DNA of 64,000 bases from contig NZ_CP100762.1 in assembly GCF_024296665.1 (NCBI RefSeq), positions 1,178,001-1,242,000 of the forward strand, in the 5' to 3' direction. The notes under the pieces were generated by a model. The model did not search any database and was not told the DNA's origin. It was given only the letters and a program-made list of their open reading frames with translations. Positions 16,366-25,660 of the stretch are shown here, piece by piece. Positions within the stretch are counted from its first letter, which is position 1. The number at the start of each line of letters is the position of its first letter. Position numbers and translations under genes: made by a program. This stretch comes from Salinilacihabitans rarus. Its GTDB lineage: Archaea > Halobacteriota > Halobacteria > Halobacteriales > Natrialbaceae.

Positions 16366-18201
16366 ATGGGACGAGCGCCCGCGCCCTCGCCGGCGCCCGA
16401 CGTCGTGCGAGTCGACCTCGGAGACGGCTCGGTCGCCCGCGAGCCGATCCCGGAGCGTCGGCGCCGGCGGTTCCTCGGCGGGAAGGGGCTTGCCGCCCGC
16501 TACCTCTACGACGACGTCGGGCCGGGCGTCGACCCGCTCGCGCCGGGGAACGCCCTCCTGTTCGCCCTCGGCCCGCTCTCCGGGCTCGTCCCCGGCGAGC
16601 CGCGGGTCGCGGTCGTCACGAAGTCGCCGCTGACCGGCGCGTTCCTCGACTCCTACTGCGGCGGGACGGTCGCCGCGCGCCTCCCCGGCGCGCTCGGGGC
16701 GACCGTGCTGTCGATCACCGGGCGGGCGCCGGAGCCGACGGCGCTCGTACTCGACGCGGGCGAGGTCCGCCTCCGGAGCGCGACCGACCTGTGGGGCGCG
16801 GACGCCCGGGCGACCGACGAGGCGTTCCCGGACGCCGCGGTGGCGTGTGTCGGCCCGGCCGGCGAGAACCGCGTCCGGTACGCGACGATCGCCGCCGACG
16901 GCGGCGACCACCACGCCGGCCGCGGGGGCGCCGGCGCGGTGATGGGGGCAAAGCGGCTCAAGGCGCTCGTCGTCCGCGGCCCGCCGCCGGACGAGCGCCT
17001 CGCGGACGCCCCCGCCGCCGTCCGCGAGTTGCGCGCGCGCACCCGCCGCCGGTTCGCCGAGTCGGAGACGGGCCGGTGGCTCGGCGCGAGCGGGACGATG
17101 GAGACGATCGACGCCGCGGACGAGGCGGGCGTGTTGCCGACCCGGGGCTGGCGACGCGGCTCGTTCGAGGGCGCCTCTGACCTCGGCATCGACGCCGTCC
17201 GGGAGGCGAGCGCGGGCCGCGAACGGCCCGCCGACTCGACGCCCGGCGACTTCCGGGTCGCGGGCCGGGACGGCGAAGTGGTCCCCCGCGGGGGGACGCC
17301 CATCGCCCTCGGGGCCGGCCTCGGCATCGGCGAGTTCGACGCCGTGGTCGAACTCGGGGAGCGTTGCGACCGTCTCGGCCTCGACGTGATCGGCGCCGGG
17401 AACGCCGTCGGGTGGGCGCTCCGTGCCGCCGAGGAGGGGTCGCTCGACCCCGCGCTCCTCGACGGCGTCGCGGACGGGGCGACCTTCGGCGACCCCGAGA
17501 CGGCGCGGGCGCTGATCGACGCGGTCGCGACACGGGAGGGGCGCCTCGGCGACGCGCTGGCCGACGGCGTCGCGGCGGCCGCGGACCGCCTCGGCGCGGC
17601 CGACCTCGCGCCGACGATCAAGGGGATGAGCCTCGCCTCGTACGACCCGCGGGGCTCGCCGGCGATGGCGCTGGCGTTCGCCACGAGCGACCGCGGCGCC
17701 TGCCACCGGCGTGCCCGCCCGGTCTTCCGGGAGGCGGTCGACGGCCGCGGCTGGTCCGACGCCGAGCGGGTCGCGACCGTGCGGGCCGAGCAGGACCGCC
17801 GGTCGGTCCGCTGGTCGCTGGTCGTCGACGACTTCGTCGGCGAGGTACTCGACGACGACCTCGTCGCGGCGTGGCTCGCGGCGGTCGGGGTCGACCCCGA
17901 CGGCGACCTGCGGACGGTCGGCGAGCGAGTGTGGACGCTCACGCGCCTCGTCAACGTCCGGGAGGGGTTCGACCGCGCGGACGACTCGCTGCCGGCGCTG
18001 CTCACCGACGGGCGCGAGGACGGGACCGGGCGCGGCCTCGACGGCGAGGCGTTCGACCGGCTGCTGTCGGCGTACTACGCGGCGCGAGGCTGGAGCGAGG
18101 ACGGGATGCCGACGGCCTCGCTGCTCGACCGGCTGGGGCTCGGGTCGGTCGTCGACGCGGCGACGCCGGTCGCCCGCGACCGGCCGGCGCGGGACGGCTG
18201 A
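16366..18201 (+). CDS. Aldehyde ferredoxin oxidoreductase family protein lacking the Fe-S cysteines
   Basis: A 611-residue AOR homologue. Kept: FLGGKGLAARYL near the N-terminus, AVVTKSPLTGAFLDSYCGG, GRGGAGAVMGAKRLKALVV, CDRLGLDVIGAGNAVGWAL (about 334-352) and DRGACHRRA, all bispterin-tungsten/molybdenum contact regions. Missing: the CxxCxxxC at the usual position is replaced by A-D-S-T-P-G-D-F (residues 289-296), and the distal fourth cysteine is absent around VVDDFVGEVLDDD. Only four cysteines exist, all scattered. Known AORs pass electrons from the pterin through this [4Fe-4S] cluster to ferredoxin, so this protein must use another acceptor or another chemistry. It lies 43 bp after yqeC and 117 bp before the molybdoenzyme gene. 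Confidence 0.85.
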   Translation: MGRAPAPSPAPDVVRVDLGDGSVAREPIPERRRRRFLGGKGLAARYLYDDVGPGVDPLAPGNALLFALGPLSGLVPGEPRVAVVTKSPLTGAFLDSYCGGTVAARLPGALGATVLSITGRAPEPTALVLDAGEVRLRSATDLWGADARATDEAFPDAAVACVGPAGENRVRYATIAADGGDHHAGRGGAGAVMGAKRLKALVVRGPPPDERLADAPAAVRELRARTRRRFAESETGRWLGASGTMETIDAADEAGVLPTRGWRRGSFEGASDLGIDAVREASAGRERPADSTPGDFRVAGRDGEVVPRGGTPIALGAGLGIGEFDAVVELGERCDRLGLDVIGAGNAVGWALRAAEEGSLDPALLDGVADGATFGDPETARALIDAVATREGRLGDALADGVAAAADRLGAADLAPTIKGMSLASYDPRGSPAMALAFATSDRGACHRRARPVFREAVDGRGWSDAERVATVRAEQDRRSVRWSLVVDDFVGEVLDDDLVAAWLAAVGVDPDGDLRTVGERVWTLTRLVNVREGFDRADDSLPALLTDGREDGTGRGLDGEAFDRLLSAYYAARGWSEDGMPTASLLDRLGLGSVVDAATPVARDRPARDG

Positions 18202-18250
18202 CGGCGCCCGAACCGGAACGTCAAACCCGCGATTCTGACCGCCTCAACCA

Positions 18251-18267
18251 GTCTCCGAGCCGGAGAC
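18251..18267. terminator. Short GC hairpin between the AOR-like and molybdoenzyme genes
   Basis: gtctcc-gagcc-ggagac forms a 6-bp perfect stem 50 nt after the AOR-like stop. It could attenuate or end the upstream transcript; there is no T-run, so this is weak. Confidence 0.2.
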
Positions 18268-18318
18268 TACCCTCCGTCCGACCAAAGACTCATGACGCTA
18301 TTGAACCGTCTAGTACGT

Positions 18319-20403
18319 ATGGGAGCAGACGAGCGCGGCGTACACACGATCTGTCCGTACTGCGGTGTCGGCTGCGGGCTCACGCTCCAGCCGGGCGACG
18401 AGGACGGCGAAGTCTCGTTCGCGCCGTGGTTCGACGCGCCGGTCAACGAGGGCCCCCTCTGCGTCAAGGGGAGCACCGCGACCGAGGTCGTCGACCACGA
18501 GGATCGGCTCACCGAACCGCTGATCAGGGAGGGCGACGAGTTCCGCGAGGCGACGTGGGAGGAGGCCCTCGGGCGCGTCGTCGACGAACTCGACCGCGTC
18601 CGCGAGACGTACGGGCCCGACGCGGCGGGCTTTTTCGCCTCCTCGAAGGTGACCAACGAGGAGAGCTACCTCGTCCAGAAGCTCGCACGCCGGTACGGGA
18701 CCAACAACGTCGACAACTGCGCGCGGCTCTGTCACGCCTCGACGGTGTACACCCTCCGGAACAGCCTCGGCGCCGGCGCGATGACGAACAGCATGCAGGA
18801 CCTGCGCGACGACGCCGACGTCTTCTGGATTCAGGGGGCGAACCCCGCCGAGCAGCACGTCATCGCCCACAGCAAGTACTTCCGGGCGGCCGCACGCGAC
18901 GGCGCGACCGTCGTGCAGGTCGACCCGCACGTGAACAAGACGAGCGACGACGCCGACCTGCACCTGCAGCTCAAACCCGGCACGGACATCCCCCTGCTGA
19001 ACGTCGTCCTGAAGACGATCATCGACGAGGGGCTGTACGACGAGGAGTTCGTCGAGGAGCGGACGCGGGGGTTCGACCACCTGCAGGCGACGCTCGCAGA
19101 CCTCGACGTCGAGGCGGCGGCCGAGACGTGCGAGGTCCCCCTCGAAAAGATCCGGGAGGCCGCACGCATCTACGCGGAGGCCGACAGCGCCGCCATCTTC
19201 ACGGGCATGGGGATGAGCCAGCACACCTGCGGCGTCGACAACGTCCAGAACGAGGTGAACCTCGCGCTGATCACGGGCAACCTCGGCCGCCCCGGCACCG
19301 GGGTGAACCCGCTGCGGGGCCAGAACAACGTCCAGGGGACCAGCGACGTGGGCGCGCTGCCGAACGTGTTGCCGGGCTACCTCGACGTCGAGGACGACGA
19401 GGCGCGCGCGTCCGTCGAGGAGGTCTGGGACTTCGAGGTTCCGTCCGAACCGGGGATGACGAGCGTCGAGATTTCGAACGCGCTCGGCGAGGACGTCCAC
19501 GCGCTGTACGTCGTCGGCGAGAACCCGGTGATGAGCGAACCCGACGCCACCGCGGTCGAGCGCCGCATGGAGGACCTCGAATTCCTCGTCGTCCAGGACA
19601 TCTTCATGACCGAGACGGCCGAGTTCGCCGACGTCGTCCTCCCGGCGACGTCGTGGGCCGAACGCGGCGGGACGGTGACCAACACCGACCGCCGGGTCCA
19701 GCGGATGCGCCCCGCCACGACGGTCCCGGGCAACACCCGCCACGACCTCGACATCCTCCGTGCGGTCGGCACGCGGCTGTTCGGCGAGGGGTTCGACTTC
19801 GACGGCCCCGAGGCGGTCTTCGAGGAACTCAGGCAGGTCGCGCCGATCTACCACGGGATCACCTACGAGCGCCTCGGCCACGAGGGCCTGCAGTGGCCCT
19901 GCTACGACGAGGACGACGAGGGCGACCTCTACCTCTACGCCGACTCCTTCGACACCGAGGACGGCCGCGGCGTGATCCGGGGCGTACGCCACCAGGATCC
20001 CGCCGAGGTCGAGGACGAGGCGTTCCCGCTGCGGCTCACCACGGCCCGCATCGAGGAACACTACAACACCGGGACGATGAGCACGCGGTCGCCGACGCTC
20101 GTGCGCCGCACCTCCGAGAACTTCGTCGACATCCACCCCGCCGACGCCGCCGAACGGGGGATCGAGGACGGCGACTACGTCGCGGTGCGGACGCGCCGCG
20201 GCGAGATCGTTCTGGAGGCGAACGTCACCGAGGACATCGCTGAGGGGTCGATCTGGACGACGCCGCACTTCTCGGACGCTCGCGCGAACACCCTCACCAA
20301 CGACGTGCTCGACCCGCTCGCGAAGATTCCGGAGTACAAGGCCGCGACGGCGGAGGTCGAGCCGATCGAGGGCGGCGAGGAGGCCGGCACGGCCGACGAC
20401 TGA
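18319..20403 (+). CDS. Formate dehydrogenase alpha subunit-like molybdopterin oxidoreductase
   Basis: About 694 residues of the DMSO-reductase superfamily. The N-terminal [4Fe-4S] motif ICPYCGVGCGL plus the downstream GPLCVKG is intact. NCARLCHAS supplies a Cys ligand to Mo/W where other formate dehydrogenases have Sec. Further motifs are GANPAEQH, GMGMSQHTCGVDN, RGQNNVQG and ENPVMSEP. The C-terminal ADAAERGIEDGDYVAVRTRRGE is the molydopterin-binding barrel. An ATG at 18292 is also in frame, but its codons (CTA, TTG, CTA, GTA) are unlike the gene's usage, so the ATG at 18319 is preferred. No beta or gamma subunit or fdhD is adjacent; formate is the likely substrate but unproven. Confidence 0.85.
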   Translation: MGADERGVHTICPYCGVGCGLTLQPGDEDGEVSFAPWFDAPVNEGPLCVKGSTATEVVDHEDRLTEPLIREGDEFREATWEEALGRVVDELDRVRETYGPDAAGFFASSKVTNEESYLVQKLARRYGTNNVDNCARLCHASTVYTLRNSLGAGAMTNSMQDLRDDADVFWIQGANPAEQHVIAHSKYFRAAARDGATVVQVDPHVNKTSDDADLHLQLKPGTDIPLLNVVLKTIIDEGLYDEEFVEERTRGFDHLQATLADLDVEAAAETCEVPLEKIREAARIYAEADSAAIFTGMGMSQHTCGVDNVQNEVNLALITGNLGRPGTGVNPLRGQNNVQGTSDVGALPNVLPGYLDVEDDEARASVEEVWDFEVPSEPGMTSVEISNALGEDVHALYVVGENPVMSEPDATAVERRMEDLEFLVVQDIFMTETAEFADVVLPATSWAERGGTVTNTDRRVQRMRPATTVPGNTRHDLDILRAVGTRLFGEGFDFDGPEAVFEELRQVAPIYHGITYERLGHEGLQWPCYDEDDEGDLYLYADSFDTEDGRGVIRGVRHQDPAEVEDEAFPLRLTTARIEEHYNTGTMSTRSPTLVRRTSENFVDIHPADAAERGIEDGDYVAVRTRRGEIVLEANVTEDIAEGSIWTTPHFSDARANTLTNDVLDPLAKIPEYKAATAEVEPIEGGEEAGTADD

Positions 20404-20414
20404 GAGAGGAACGC

Positions 20415-20422
20415 AGTTATAT
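20415..20422 (+). promoter_or_regulatory. TATA-like box ahead of mobA
   Basis: agttatat lies 25-32 nt ahead of the GTG at 20447, the spacing of leaderless haloarchaeal transcripts. This suggests mobA has its own promoter and fixes its start. Confidence 0.45.
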
Positions 20423-20446
20423 CGCGGGCGGCCGTACAGCCGCGCC

Positions 20447-21082
20447 GTGCCCACCCACCGATCGCTCGCGGGGGTCGTCCTCGCGGGCGGCTACTCGACC
20501 CGGTTCGGCGAGCGCGACAAGGCGGTCGCCGACCTCGCCGGCACGCCGATGATCCGCCGGGTCGTCGACCGCGTGGGCGAGGTGACCGACGCGGTCGTCG
20601 TCAACTGCCGCGAGGAGCAACGCGACCCGATCGCGGCGGCCCTGGACGGATGCGAGCCGACGGTCCGGTACGCGCTCGACCCGGTCCCCGACCGCGGCCC
20701 CGTCGCCGGCATCCGGACCGGCCTCTCGGCGACCGACCGGGAGTACGCCGCCGTCGTCGCCTGCGACATGCCGTTCGTCGACCCCGCGCTGCTCGACCGG
20801 CTGTTCGAGCGCGCCCGCGCGGCGGACGCCGACGCCGCGGTGGTTCGCCTCGACGACGGCTGGCTCCAGACCACGCAGGCCGTCTACCGGCGCGAGCCGA
20901 TGCGGCGGGCCTGCGCGACGGCACTGGCCGAGGACGGGCGGATCGTGACGGCGCTCGCGGAGATCGACCCCGTCGTCCTCGAAGGCGACGACCTCGACGG
21001 TCTCGACGGCCGGACGTTCGAGAGCGTCGACACGGAGGCGGCCCTCGCCGAGGCGGAGGCCCGACTCGGGGCGGTCGAGTGA
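20447..21082 (+). CDS. mobA: Molybdenum cofactor guanylyltransferase
   Basis: A 211-residue nucleotidyltransferase. The N-terminal VVLAGGYSTRFGERDKAVADL is the GTP-binding signature (LAGGxSxRxGxxK) of MobA. VRYALDPVPDRGPVAGIRTGL and VACDMPFVDPALLD follow, the latter with the metal-binding Asp. MobA attaches GMP to molybdopterin to make the bis-MGD form used by DMSO-reductase-family enzymes such as the gene just upstream. Start GTG 20447 agrees with the TATA position. Confidence 0.92.
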   Translation: MPTHRSLAGVVLAGGYSTRFGERDKAVADLAGTPMIRRVVDRVGEVTDAVVVNCREEQRDPIAAALDGCEPTVRYALDPVPDRGPVAGIRTGLSATDREYAAVVACDMPFVDPALLDRLFERARAADADAAVVRLDDGWLQTTQAVYRREPMRRACATALAEDGRIVTALAEIDPVVLEGDDLDGLDGRTFESVDTEAALAEAEARLGAVE

Positions 21083-21174
21083 GCCGGCGGCCGAAGCCGT
21101 TCGGCCGATCCGGGATCGCCAGCAACGATTGACCCGGAGGGGTGACTTATGCCCCCCGGGGCCCACCTGCGACT

Positions 21175-22914
21175 ATGAGCGAAGACAGCGAGTTCGACCA
21201 CGGGAAGGACGAACGGTTGCCGAGCCGGGACGTGACCGAGGGGGCCGAGAAGGCCCCCCACCGGGCGATGTTCCGGGCGATGGGCTTCGACGACGAGGAC
21301 CTCTCCTCGCCGATGATCGGCGTGGCCAACCCGGCCGCCGACGTCACCCCCTGTAACGTCCACCTCGACGACGTCGCCGAGGCGGCGATCGAGGGCACGG
21401 ACGAGGCCGGCGGGATGCCCATCGAGTTCGGCACCATCACCATCTCCGACGCCATCTCGATGGGGACCGAGGGGATGAAAGCCTCGCTGATCTCCCGCGA
21501 GGTGATCGCCGACAGCGTCGAACTCGTCGCCTTCGGCGAGCGCGTCGACGGCCTCGTCACCGTCGCGGGCTGTGACAAGAACCTCCCCGGGATGATGATG
21601 GCCGCCATCCGGACCGACCTGCCCTCCGTCTTTCTCTACGGCGGGTCGATCATGCCGGGCCAGCACGAGGGCCGCGACGTCACCATCGTCCAGGTGTTCG
21701 AGGGCGTCGGCGCCTACGGGGCCGGCGAGATGGACGCCGAGGAACTCGACGAACTCGAACGAAACGCCTGCCCCGGCGCCGGTTCCTGTGGCGGGATGTT
21801 CACCGCGAACACGATGGCCTCCATCTCGGAGGCGCTGGGTCTCGCGCCGCTTGGCAGCGCCGCCCCGCCGGCCGAACACCACGAGCGTTACGCGGTCGCC
21901 CGCGAGGCCGGCGAACTCGCCGTCGAGGTCGTCGAGGCGCAGCGTCGCCCCTCCGATATTCTCTCCCGGCAGTCGTTCGAGAACGCCATCGCGCTCCAGA
22001 CCGCCATCGGCGGCTCCACGAACGGCGTGCTCCACCTGCTGGCGCTCGCCCGCGAGGCCGGCGTCGACCTCGAAATCGAGGACTTCGACGAGGTCTCGAA
22101 GCGGACGCCGAAGATCGCCGACATGCAACCCGGCGGCGACAGCGTGATGAACGACCTCCACGAACTCGGCGGCGTGCCGATCGTGATCCGCCGTCTGCTC
22201 GACGCCGGCCTGTTCCACGGCGACGCGACGACCGTCACGGGTCGGACGATCGAGGAGGAACTCCGACACCTGGAGGAAGAACACGGGCTCCCGGACGACG
22301 ACGAGATCGACGCCGACTTCCTCTATCCCGTCGACGACCCGAAAGAAGAGGAGGGCGCGATCAAGATCCTCTCGGGCAACCTCGCGCCCGACGGCGCGGT
22401 GCTCAAGGCCACCGGCGAGGACCAGTTCCACCACGAGGGGCCCGCGCGCATCTTCGAGAACGAGGAGGACGCGATGCGCTACGTACAGGAGGGGCACGTC
22501 GAGTCCGGCGACGTGATCGTCATCCGCAACGAGGGGCCCCGCGGCGGCCCCGGGATGCGCGAGATGCTCGGCGTCACCGCGGCCGTCGTCGGCGCCGGCC
22601 ACGAGGACGACGTCGCGCTCGTCACCGACGGCCGCTTCTCGGGGGGGACCCGCGGGCCGATGATCGGCCACGTCGCCCCCGAGGCGTTCGTCGGCGGCCC
22701 CATCGGCCTGCTGGAGGACGGCGACGAGGTCACCGTCGACGTCCCCGAGCGTACCCTCGCGGTCGACCTCGACGAGGACGAACTCGCCGCGCGCCGCGAG
22801 GAGTGGGACCGGCCCGACCCGGCCTACGAGGGCGGCGTGCTCGCGAAGTACGGCCGCGACTTCGACTCGGCGGCCGACGGCGCCGTGACGAACCCTGGCG
22901 TCACGCGCGACTAG
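21175..22914 (+). CDS. ilvD: Dihydroxy-acid dehydratase
   Basis: A 579-residue IlvD/Edd-family enzyme converting 2,3-dihydroxy-isovalerate (or -methylvalerate) to the 2-oxoacid in valine and isoleucine synthesis. Fe-S ligands are visible in [23 protein letters not shown] and [18 protein letters not shown]. Other motifs are [28 protein letters not shown] and [13 protein letters not shown]. Start ATG 21175 ([20 protein letters not shown]) is preferred over an upstream in-frame start that reads through promoter-like sequence. It stops 2 nt before the convergent trkH end. Confidence 0.96.
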   Translation: MSEDSEFDHGKDERLPSRDVTEGAEKAPHRAMFRAMGFDDEDLSSPMIGVANPAADVTPCNVHLDDVAEAAIEGTDEAGGMPIEFGTITISDAISMGTEGMKASLISREVIADSVELVAFGERVDGLVTVAGCDKNLPGMMMAAIRTDLPSVFLYGGSIMPGQHEGRDVTIVQVFEGVGAYGAGEMDAEELDELERNACPGAGSCGGMFTANTMASISEALGLAPLGSAAPPAEHHERYAVAREAGELAVEVVEAQRRPSDILSRQSFENAIALQTAIGGSTNGVLHLLALAREAGVDLEIEDFDEVSKRTPKIADMQPGGDSVMNDLHELGGVPIVIRRLLDAGLFHGDATTVTGRTIEEELRHLEEEHGLPDDDEIDADFLYPVDDPKEEEGAIKILSGNLAPDGAVLKATGEDQFHHEGPARIFENEEDAMRYVQEGHVESGDVIVIRNEGPRGGPGMREMLGVTAAVVGAGHEDDVALVTDGRFSGGTRGPMIGHVAPEAFVGGPIGLLEDGDEVTVDVPERTLAVDLDEDELAARREEWDRPDPAYEGGVLAKYGRDFDSAADGAVTNPGVTRD

Positions 22915-22915
22915 G

Positions 22916-24454
22916 CTATCGACGCCAGAAACCGCCGGTGAACAGCACGAGGACGGGGACGATTTCGAGGCGGCCGATCCACATCAGGAACACCATCAGC
23001 AGCTTCGACGTGCTCGGGAAGTCGTTGTAGTTCCCGAAGGGGCCGAGCGAGCCGAACCCCGGACCGATGTTGCCGATCGTGGCGAGGCTCGCGCTGATCG
23101 CTTCGAGGGTAGAGAGCGGGTAGCCGATCCGGGCGGCGTCGAGGGCGATGACCACGGTCGAGACGCCGAAGACGAGCAGGTACATGAAGGTGAAGCCGAG
23201 GACGCCGCGGATCGCCGTCTCGTCGACGACGTTGCCGGCGAGCCGGATCGGCTTGACCGCCTCCGGGTGGGCCGCGACGAACAGCTCCCGACGGAGGGTC
23301 TTGAGCACGATCACCCACCGGATCACCTTGACGCCGCCGCCGGTCGAGCCGGCGGAGCCGCCGACGAACATCGCGAACAGGAGCACGAGTTTGCCCGTCT
23401 CGCTCCACTCGACGAAGTTGCTGGTCGCGTAGCCGGTCGAGGTCAGCAGCGAGACGATCTGGAAGGCGGCCTGTCGCAGCGAGTTCTCCGTGACGCCGCC
23501 GGTCGTTCCGCCGAGGTCGCCAAGCGGGGGTGCCACGCCGCCGTAGAGCAACGCGGCGAGGATCGCGGTCAGGACGGCCATCGCGCCCGCGTAGCTGCGG
23601 AACTCGGTGTTCTGGACGATCCGGCGCGTCTCGCCGGAGAACAGGTACCAGAACAGCGCGAAGTTGGTCCCCGCGATCACCATGAAGGGGATGACCACCC
23701 ACTGGACGGCCGCCGAGAACGCCGCGATGCTGTCGCCCTCCGGCGAGAACCCGCCGGTGGGGAGGGTCGTGAAGCCGTGGGCGACCGCGTTGTAGAAGGT
23801 CATGTTCTCCGCGAGTCCCGCGAGGTGGAGGCCGTAGAGCAGGAAGACGTAGAGGACGGTGAACCCGAAGTAGACGAGCCAGAGGATGCGGGCGGTTTCG
23901 GCGATCCGCGGCGTGAGCTTCTGCAGTTGTGGTCCCGGCGCCTCCGACTCGATCAACTGGGCGCCGTTGACCGCGAGTTCGGGCAGGATGGCGACCATCA
24001 GGACGATGATCCCCATGCCGCCGAGCCACTGGGTGAGCTGGCGCCACATGAGCAGGGCGTGGGAGTGGCGCTCGAACGAGATCTCCTCCATCACGGTCGC
24101 CCCGGTCGTCGTGAACCCGGACATCGACTCGAACAGGGCGTTGGCCGGGTCCCCCAGCGCGGATTCGGTCCCGTAGCCCGCCAGCAGGAAGGGGATCGCA
24201 CCGACGAGCGCCACCGCGAACCACGCGAGCGCGACGAGTAACATCGCCTCGCGCGGTTGCAGGTCCGGCTCGCTCTCGAGGCGTTCGAGGGCGGCCCCGA
24301 CCCCCACCGTCAGCACGATCGAGACGGCGAAGACGAGGACGTCCTCGCCGTAGACGAGACCGACGGCCAGCGGCACGAACAGGGTAAGCGAGAGGTACTT
24401 CAGGACGGTCCCCGTGAGGGCGACGCTGGCCCGCCAGTTCACGCGGACCCTCAT
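22916..24454 (-). CDS. trkH: Trk-type potassium uptake protein TrkH
   Basis: About 512 residues, polytopic. Four selectivity-filter-like loops are recognisable: SMSGFTTTGATV, AHGFTTLPTGGFS, LTSTGYATSNF and TIGNIGPGFGSLG, the pseudo-fourfold signature of TrkH/KtrB/HKT. GGSAGSTGGGVKVIR lies in the middle of the channel. It imports K+, the main compatible ion of haloarchaea. The gating subunit TrkA (RCK) is not adjacent. The start MRVRVNWRASVALTG (ATG 24452-24454) is chosen because upstream residues are low-complexity and promoter-like. Confidence 0.95.
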   Translation of the reverse strand: MRVRVNWRASVALTGTVLKYLSLTLFVPLAVGLVYGEDVLVFAVSIVLTVGVGAALERLESEPDLQPREAMLLVALAWFAVALVGAIPFLLAGYGTESALGDPANALFESMSGFTTTGATVMEEISFERHSHALLMWRQLTQWLGGMGIIVLMVAILPELAVNGAQLIESEAPGPQLQKLTPRIAETARILWLVYFGFTVLYVFLLYGLHLAGLAENMTFYNAVAHGFTTLPTGGFSPEGDSIAAFSAAVQWVVIPFMVIAGTNFALFWYLFSGETRRIVQNTEFRSYAGAMAVLTAILAALLYGGVAPPLGDLGGTTGGVTENSLRQAAFQIVSLLTSTGYATSNFVEWSETGKLVLLFAMFVGGSAGSTGGGVKVIRWVIVLKTLRRELFVAAHPEAVKPIRLAGNVVDETAIRGVLGFTFMYLLVFGVSTVVIALDAARIGYPLSTLEAISASLATIGNIGPGFGSLGPFGNYNDFPSTSKLLMVFLMWIGRLEIVPVLVLFTGGFWRR

Positions 24455-24985
24455 CGGCCCCGCCTCCCGGTCTCCAGTCCCGACGTCATTCTTCGATGCA
24501 TTCGGTGACTGCCTCGCGGTATGAATCCATCGACACGTACCGACCCGTCCGCCACGCGACCGCTGGGCCACCCTCGGCGCCACCGTTCGAATCCCTCTCC
24601 CAAATATAGGAATTTATAGAGTATGGGGGAATGGTAAGAATACATATACTACGAGCCAGAGTCGAGAGCGTCACGGATTCGAGCGGGAACCGCCCGGCTC
24701 GGCCGTCGGCTCGCGCCACGGCTGGCCTCGTCTCGTCGCTTTGCGGTCGTCTCGGTCGGCTACAGCCGACCGACTCGCTCCCTTCCTCTCGCCGCGGCGC
24801 GCCGGTGAGCGCCCGGTCCGATTCGATCCGGGGCCCGGCGGTCGTCGTCATATAAGTTCACAGCCATGATACGGTATCTGTAACGGACCTACGTCGGACC
24901 CGCCGGCCGACCCCGGCAGCGCCCCCCGCTCGCGGCGCGTCGCCGGTGCGAAACATTTGTAGCGGTCTCGTCTGTTTGAGTGGGT
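24455..24985. other. Intergenic region with divergent AT-rich promoters, no convincing gene
   Basis: About 530 bp between trkH and rdfA. The core at 24600-24655 is AT-rich (ccaaatataggaatttatag, then gaatacatatactacg) and carries TATA-like elements for both strands. Short ORFs here have poor codon usage. A minus-strand frame ending at 24486 with MDSYREAVTECIEE looks protein-like over about 30 codons and could be a remnant, but has no support beyond that. Confidence 0.4.
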
Positions 24986-25594
24986 ATGGCGGACGAATCG
25001 GGGCGACGGCGGCGCACGAAAGTCGAGCGGGTGATCGACGCGTACGACCTCGACGGGTGGGGCGAGCGACTCGAGGCCGCGTGGCTCGGCGAGGGGCGCG
25101 AGCGGACGAGTCTCCGGGACCTCGCGCGGGAGTTCAACCTCGCCGTGCTCCGGGCGGCGCTGCGCGAGGCCGGCGAGTCACCGATCGACGCGGACGTCGA
25201 GAGCACCTACCGGATCCTCACCGACGACGACGTCAGCCGATCGGACGAAGTGCGAAAGCGCCGCGAACTCGAACGCGCGGGCGTCGACGTCGACGGCGTC
25301 CTGTCGGACGTCGTCACCCACCAGGCGATCCACACCTACCTGACGGACGTCCGCGGGGCGGAACTCGACCGCGACGAGGAGGACCGACTCGACCGCAAGC
25401 GGGAGACGATCCAGCGCCTCGCGACCCGGACGCAGGTCGTCACCGCCTCGACGCTCGACGAACTCGTCCAGGCGGACCTGCTGACCGAGCGCAACTACGA
25501 CGTCTTCGTCGACGTTCGGGCCGTCTGCGGTCGGTGCGGAACCGACTACGCCGTCGACGACCTCGTCGAGCGCGGCGGTTGCGACTGCGAGTGA
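24986..25594 (+). CDS. rdfA: Rod-determining factor RdfA-like protein
   Basis: A 202-residue protein. N-terminal KVERVIDAYDLDGWGERLEAAW plus RTSLRDLAREFNLAVLR match the haloarchaeal RdfA family, in which Haloferax volcanii RdfA is needed for rod-shaped cells. A central helical stretch (ELDRDEEDRLDRKRETIQRL) leads to a C-terminal zinc-like element (VCGRCGTDY...CDCE). The helix with SLRDLAREFN resembles a DNA-binding or adaptor helix-turn-helix. It precedes the SMC-related ATPase by 66 bp on the same strand; this pairing recurs in haloarchaea as I recall. Start ATG 24986, two codons after an in-frame GTG. Confidence 0.8.
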   Translation: MADESGRRRRTKVERVIDAYDLDGWGERLEAAWLGEGRERTSLRDLAREFNLAVLRAALREAGESPIDADVESTYRILTDDDVSRSDEVRKRRELERAGVDVDGVLSDVVTHQAIHTYLTDVRGAELDRDEEDRLDRKRETIQRLATRTQVVTASTLDELVQADLLTERNYDVFVDVRAVCGRCGTDYAVDDLVERGGCDCE

Positions 25595-25627
25595 CCGCGG
25601 CCACCGCCCCCGGACGCTCGACGTGAC

Positions 25628-25635
25628 ACTATTTA
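25628..25635 (+). promoter_or_regulatory. TATA-like box of the SMC-related gene
   Basis: actattta lies 26-33 nt before the ATG at 25661, consistent with a leaderless transcript separate from rdfA. Confidence 0.4.
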
Positions 25636-25660
25636 GGCCGGGACACCAATTGTCGAACGA

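Noticed and set aside
18292-18318. ATG at 18292 as start of the formate-dehydrogenase-like gene
   Set aside because: The nine added codons use rare AT-rich codons unlike the gene, so it is more likely leader sequence.
24631-24855. A 74-codon plus-strand frame upstream of rdfA
   Set aside because: Starts in promoter-like AT-rich DNA, Arg/Ser rich, no conserved feature.
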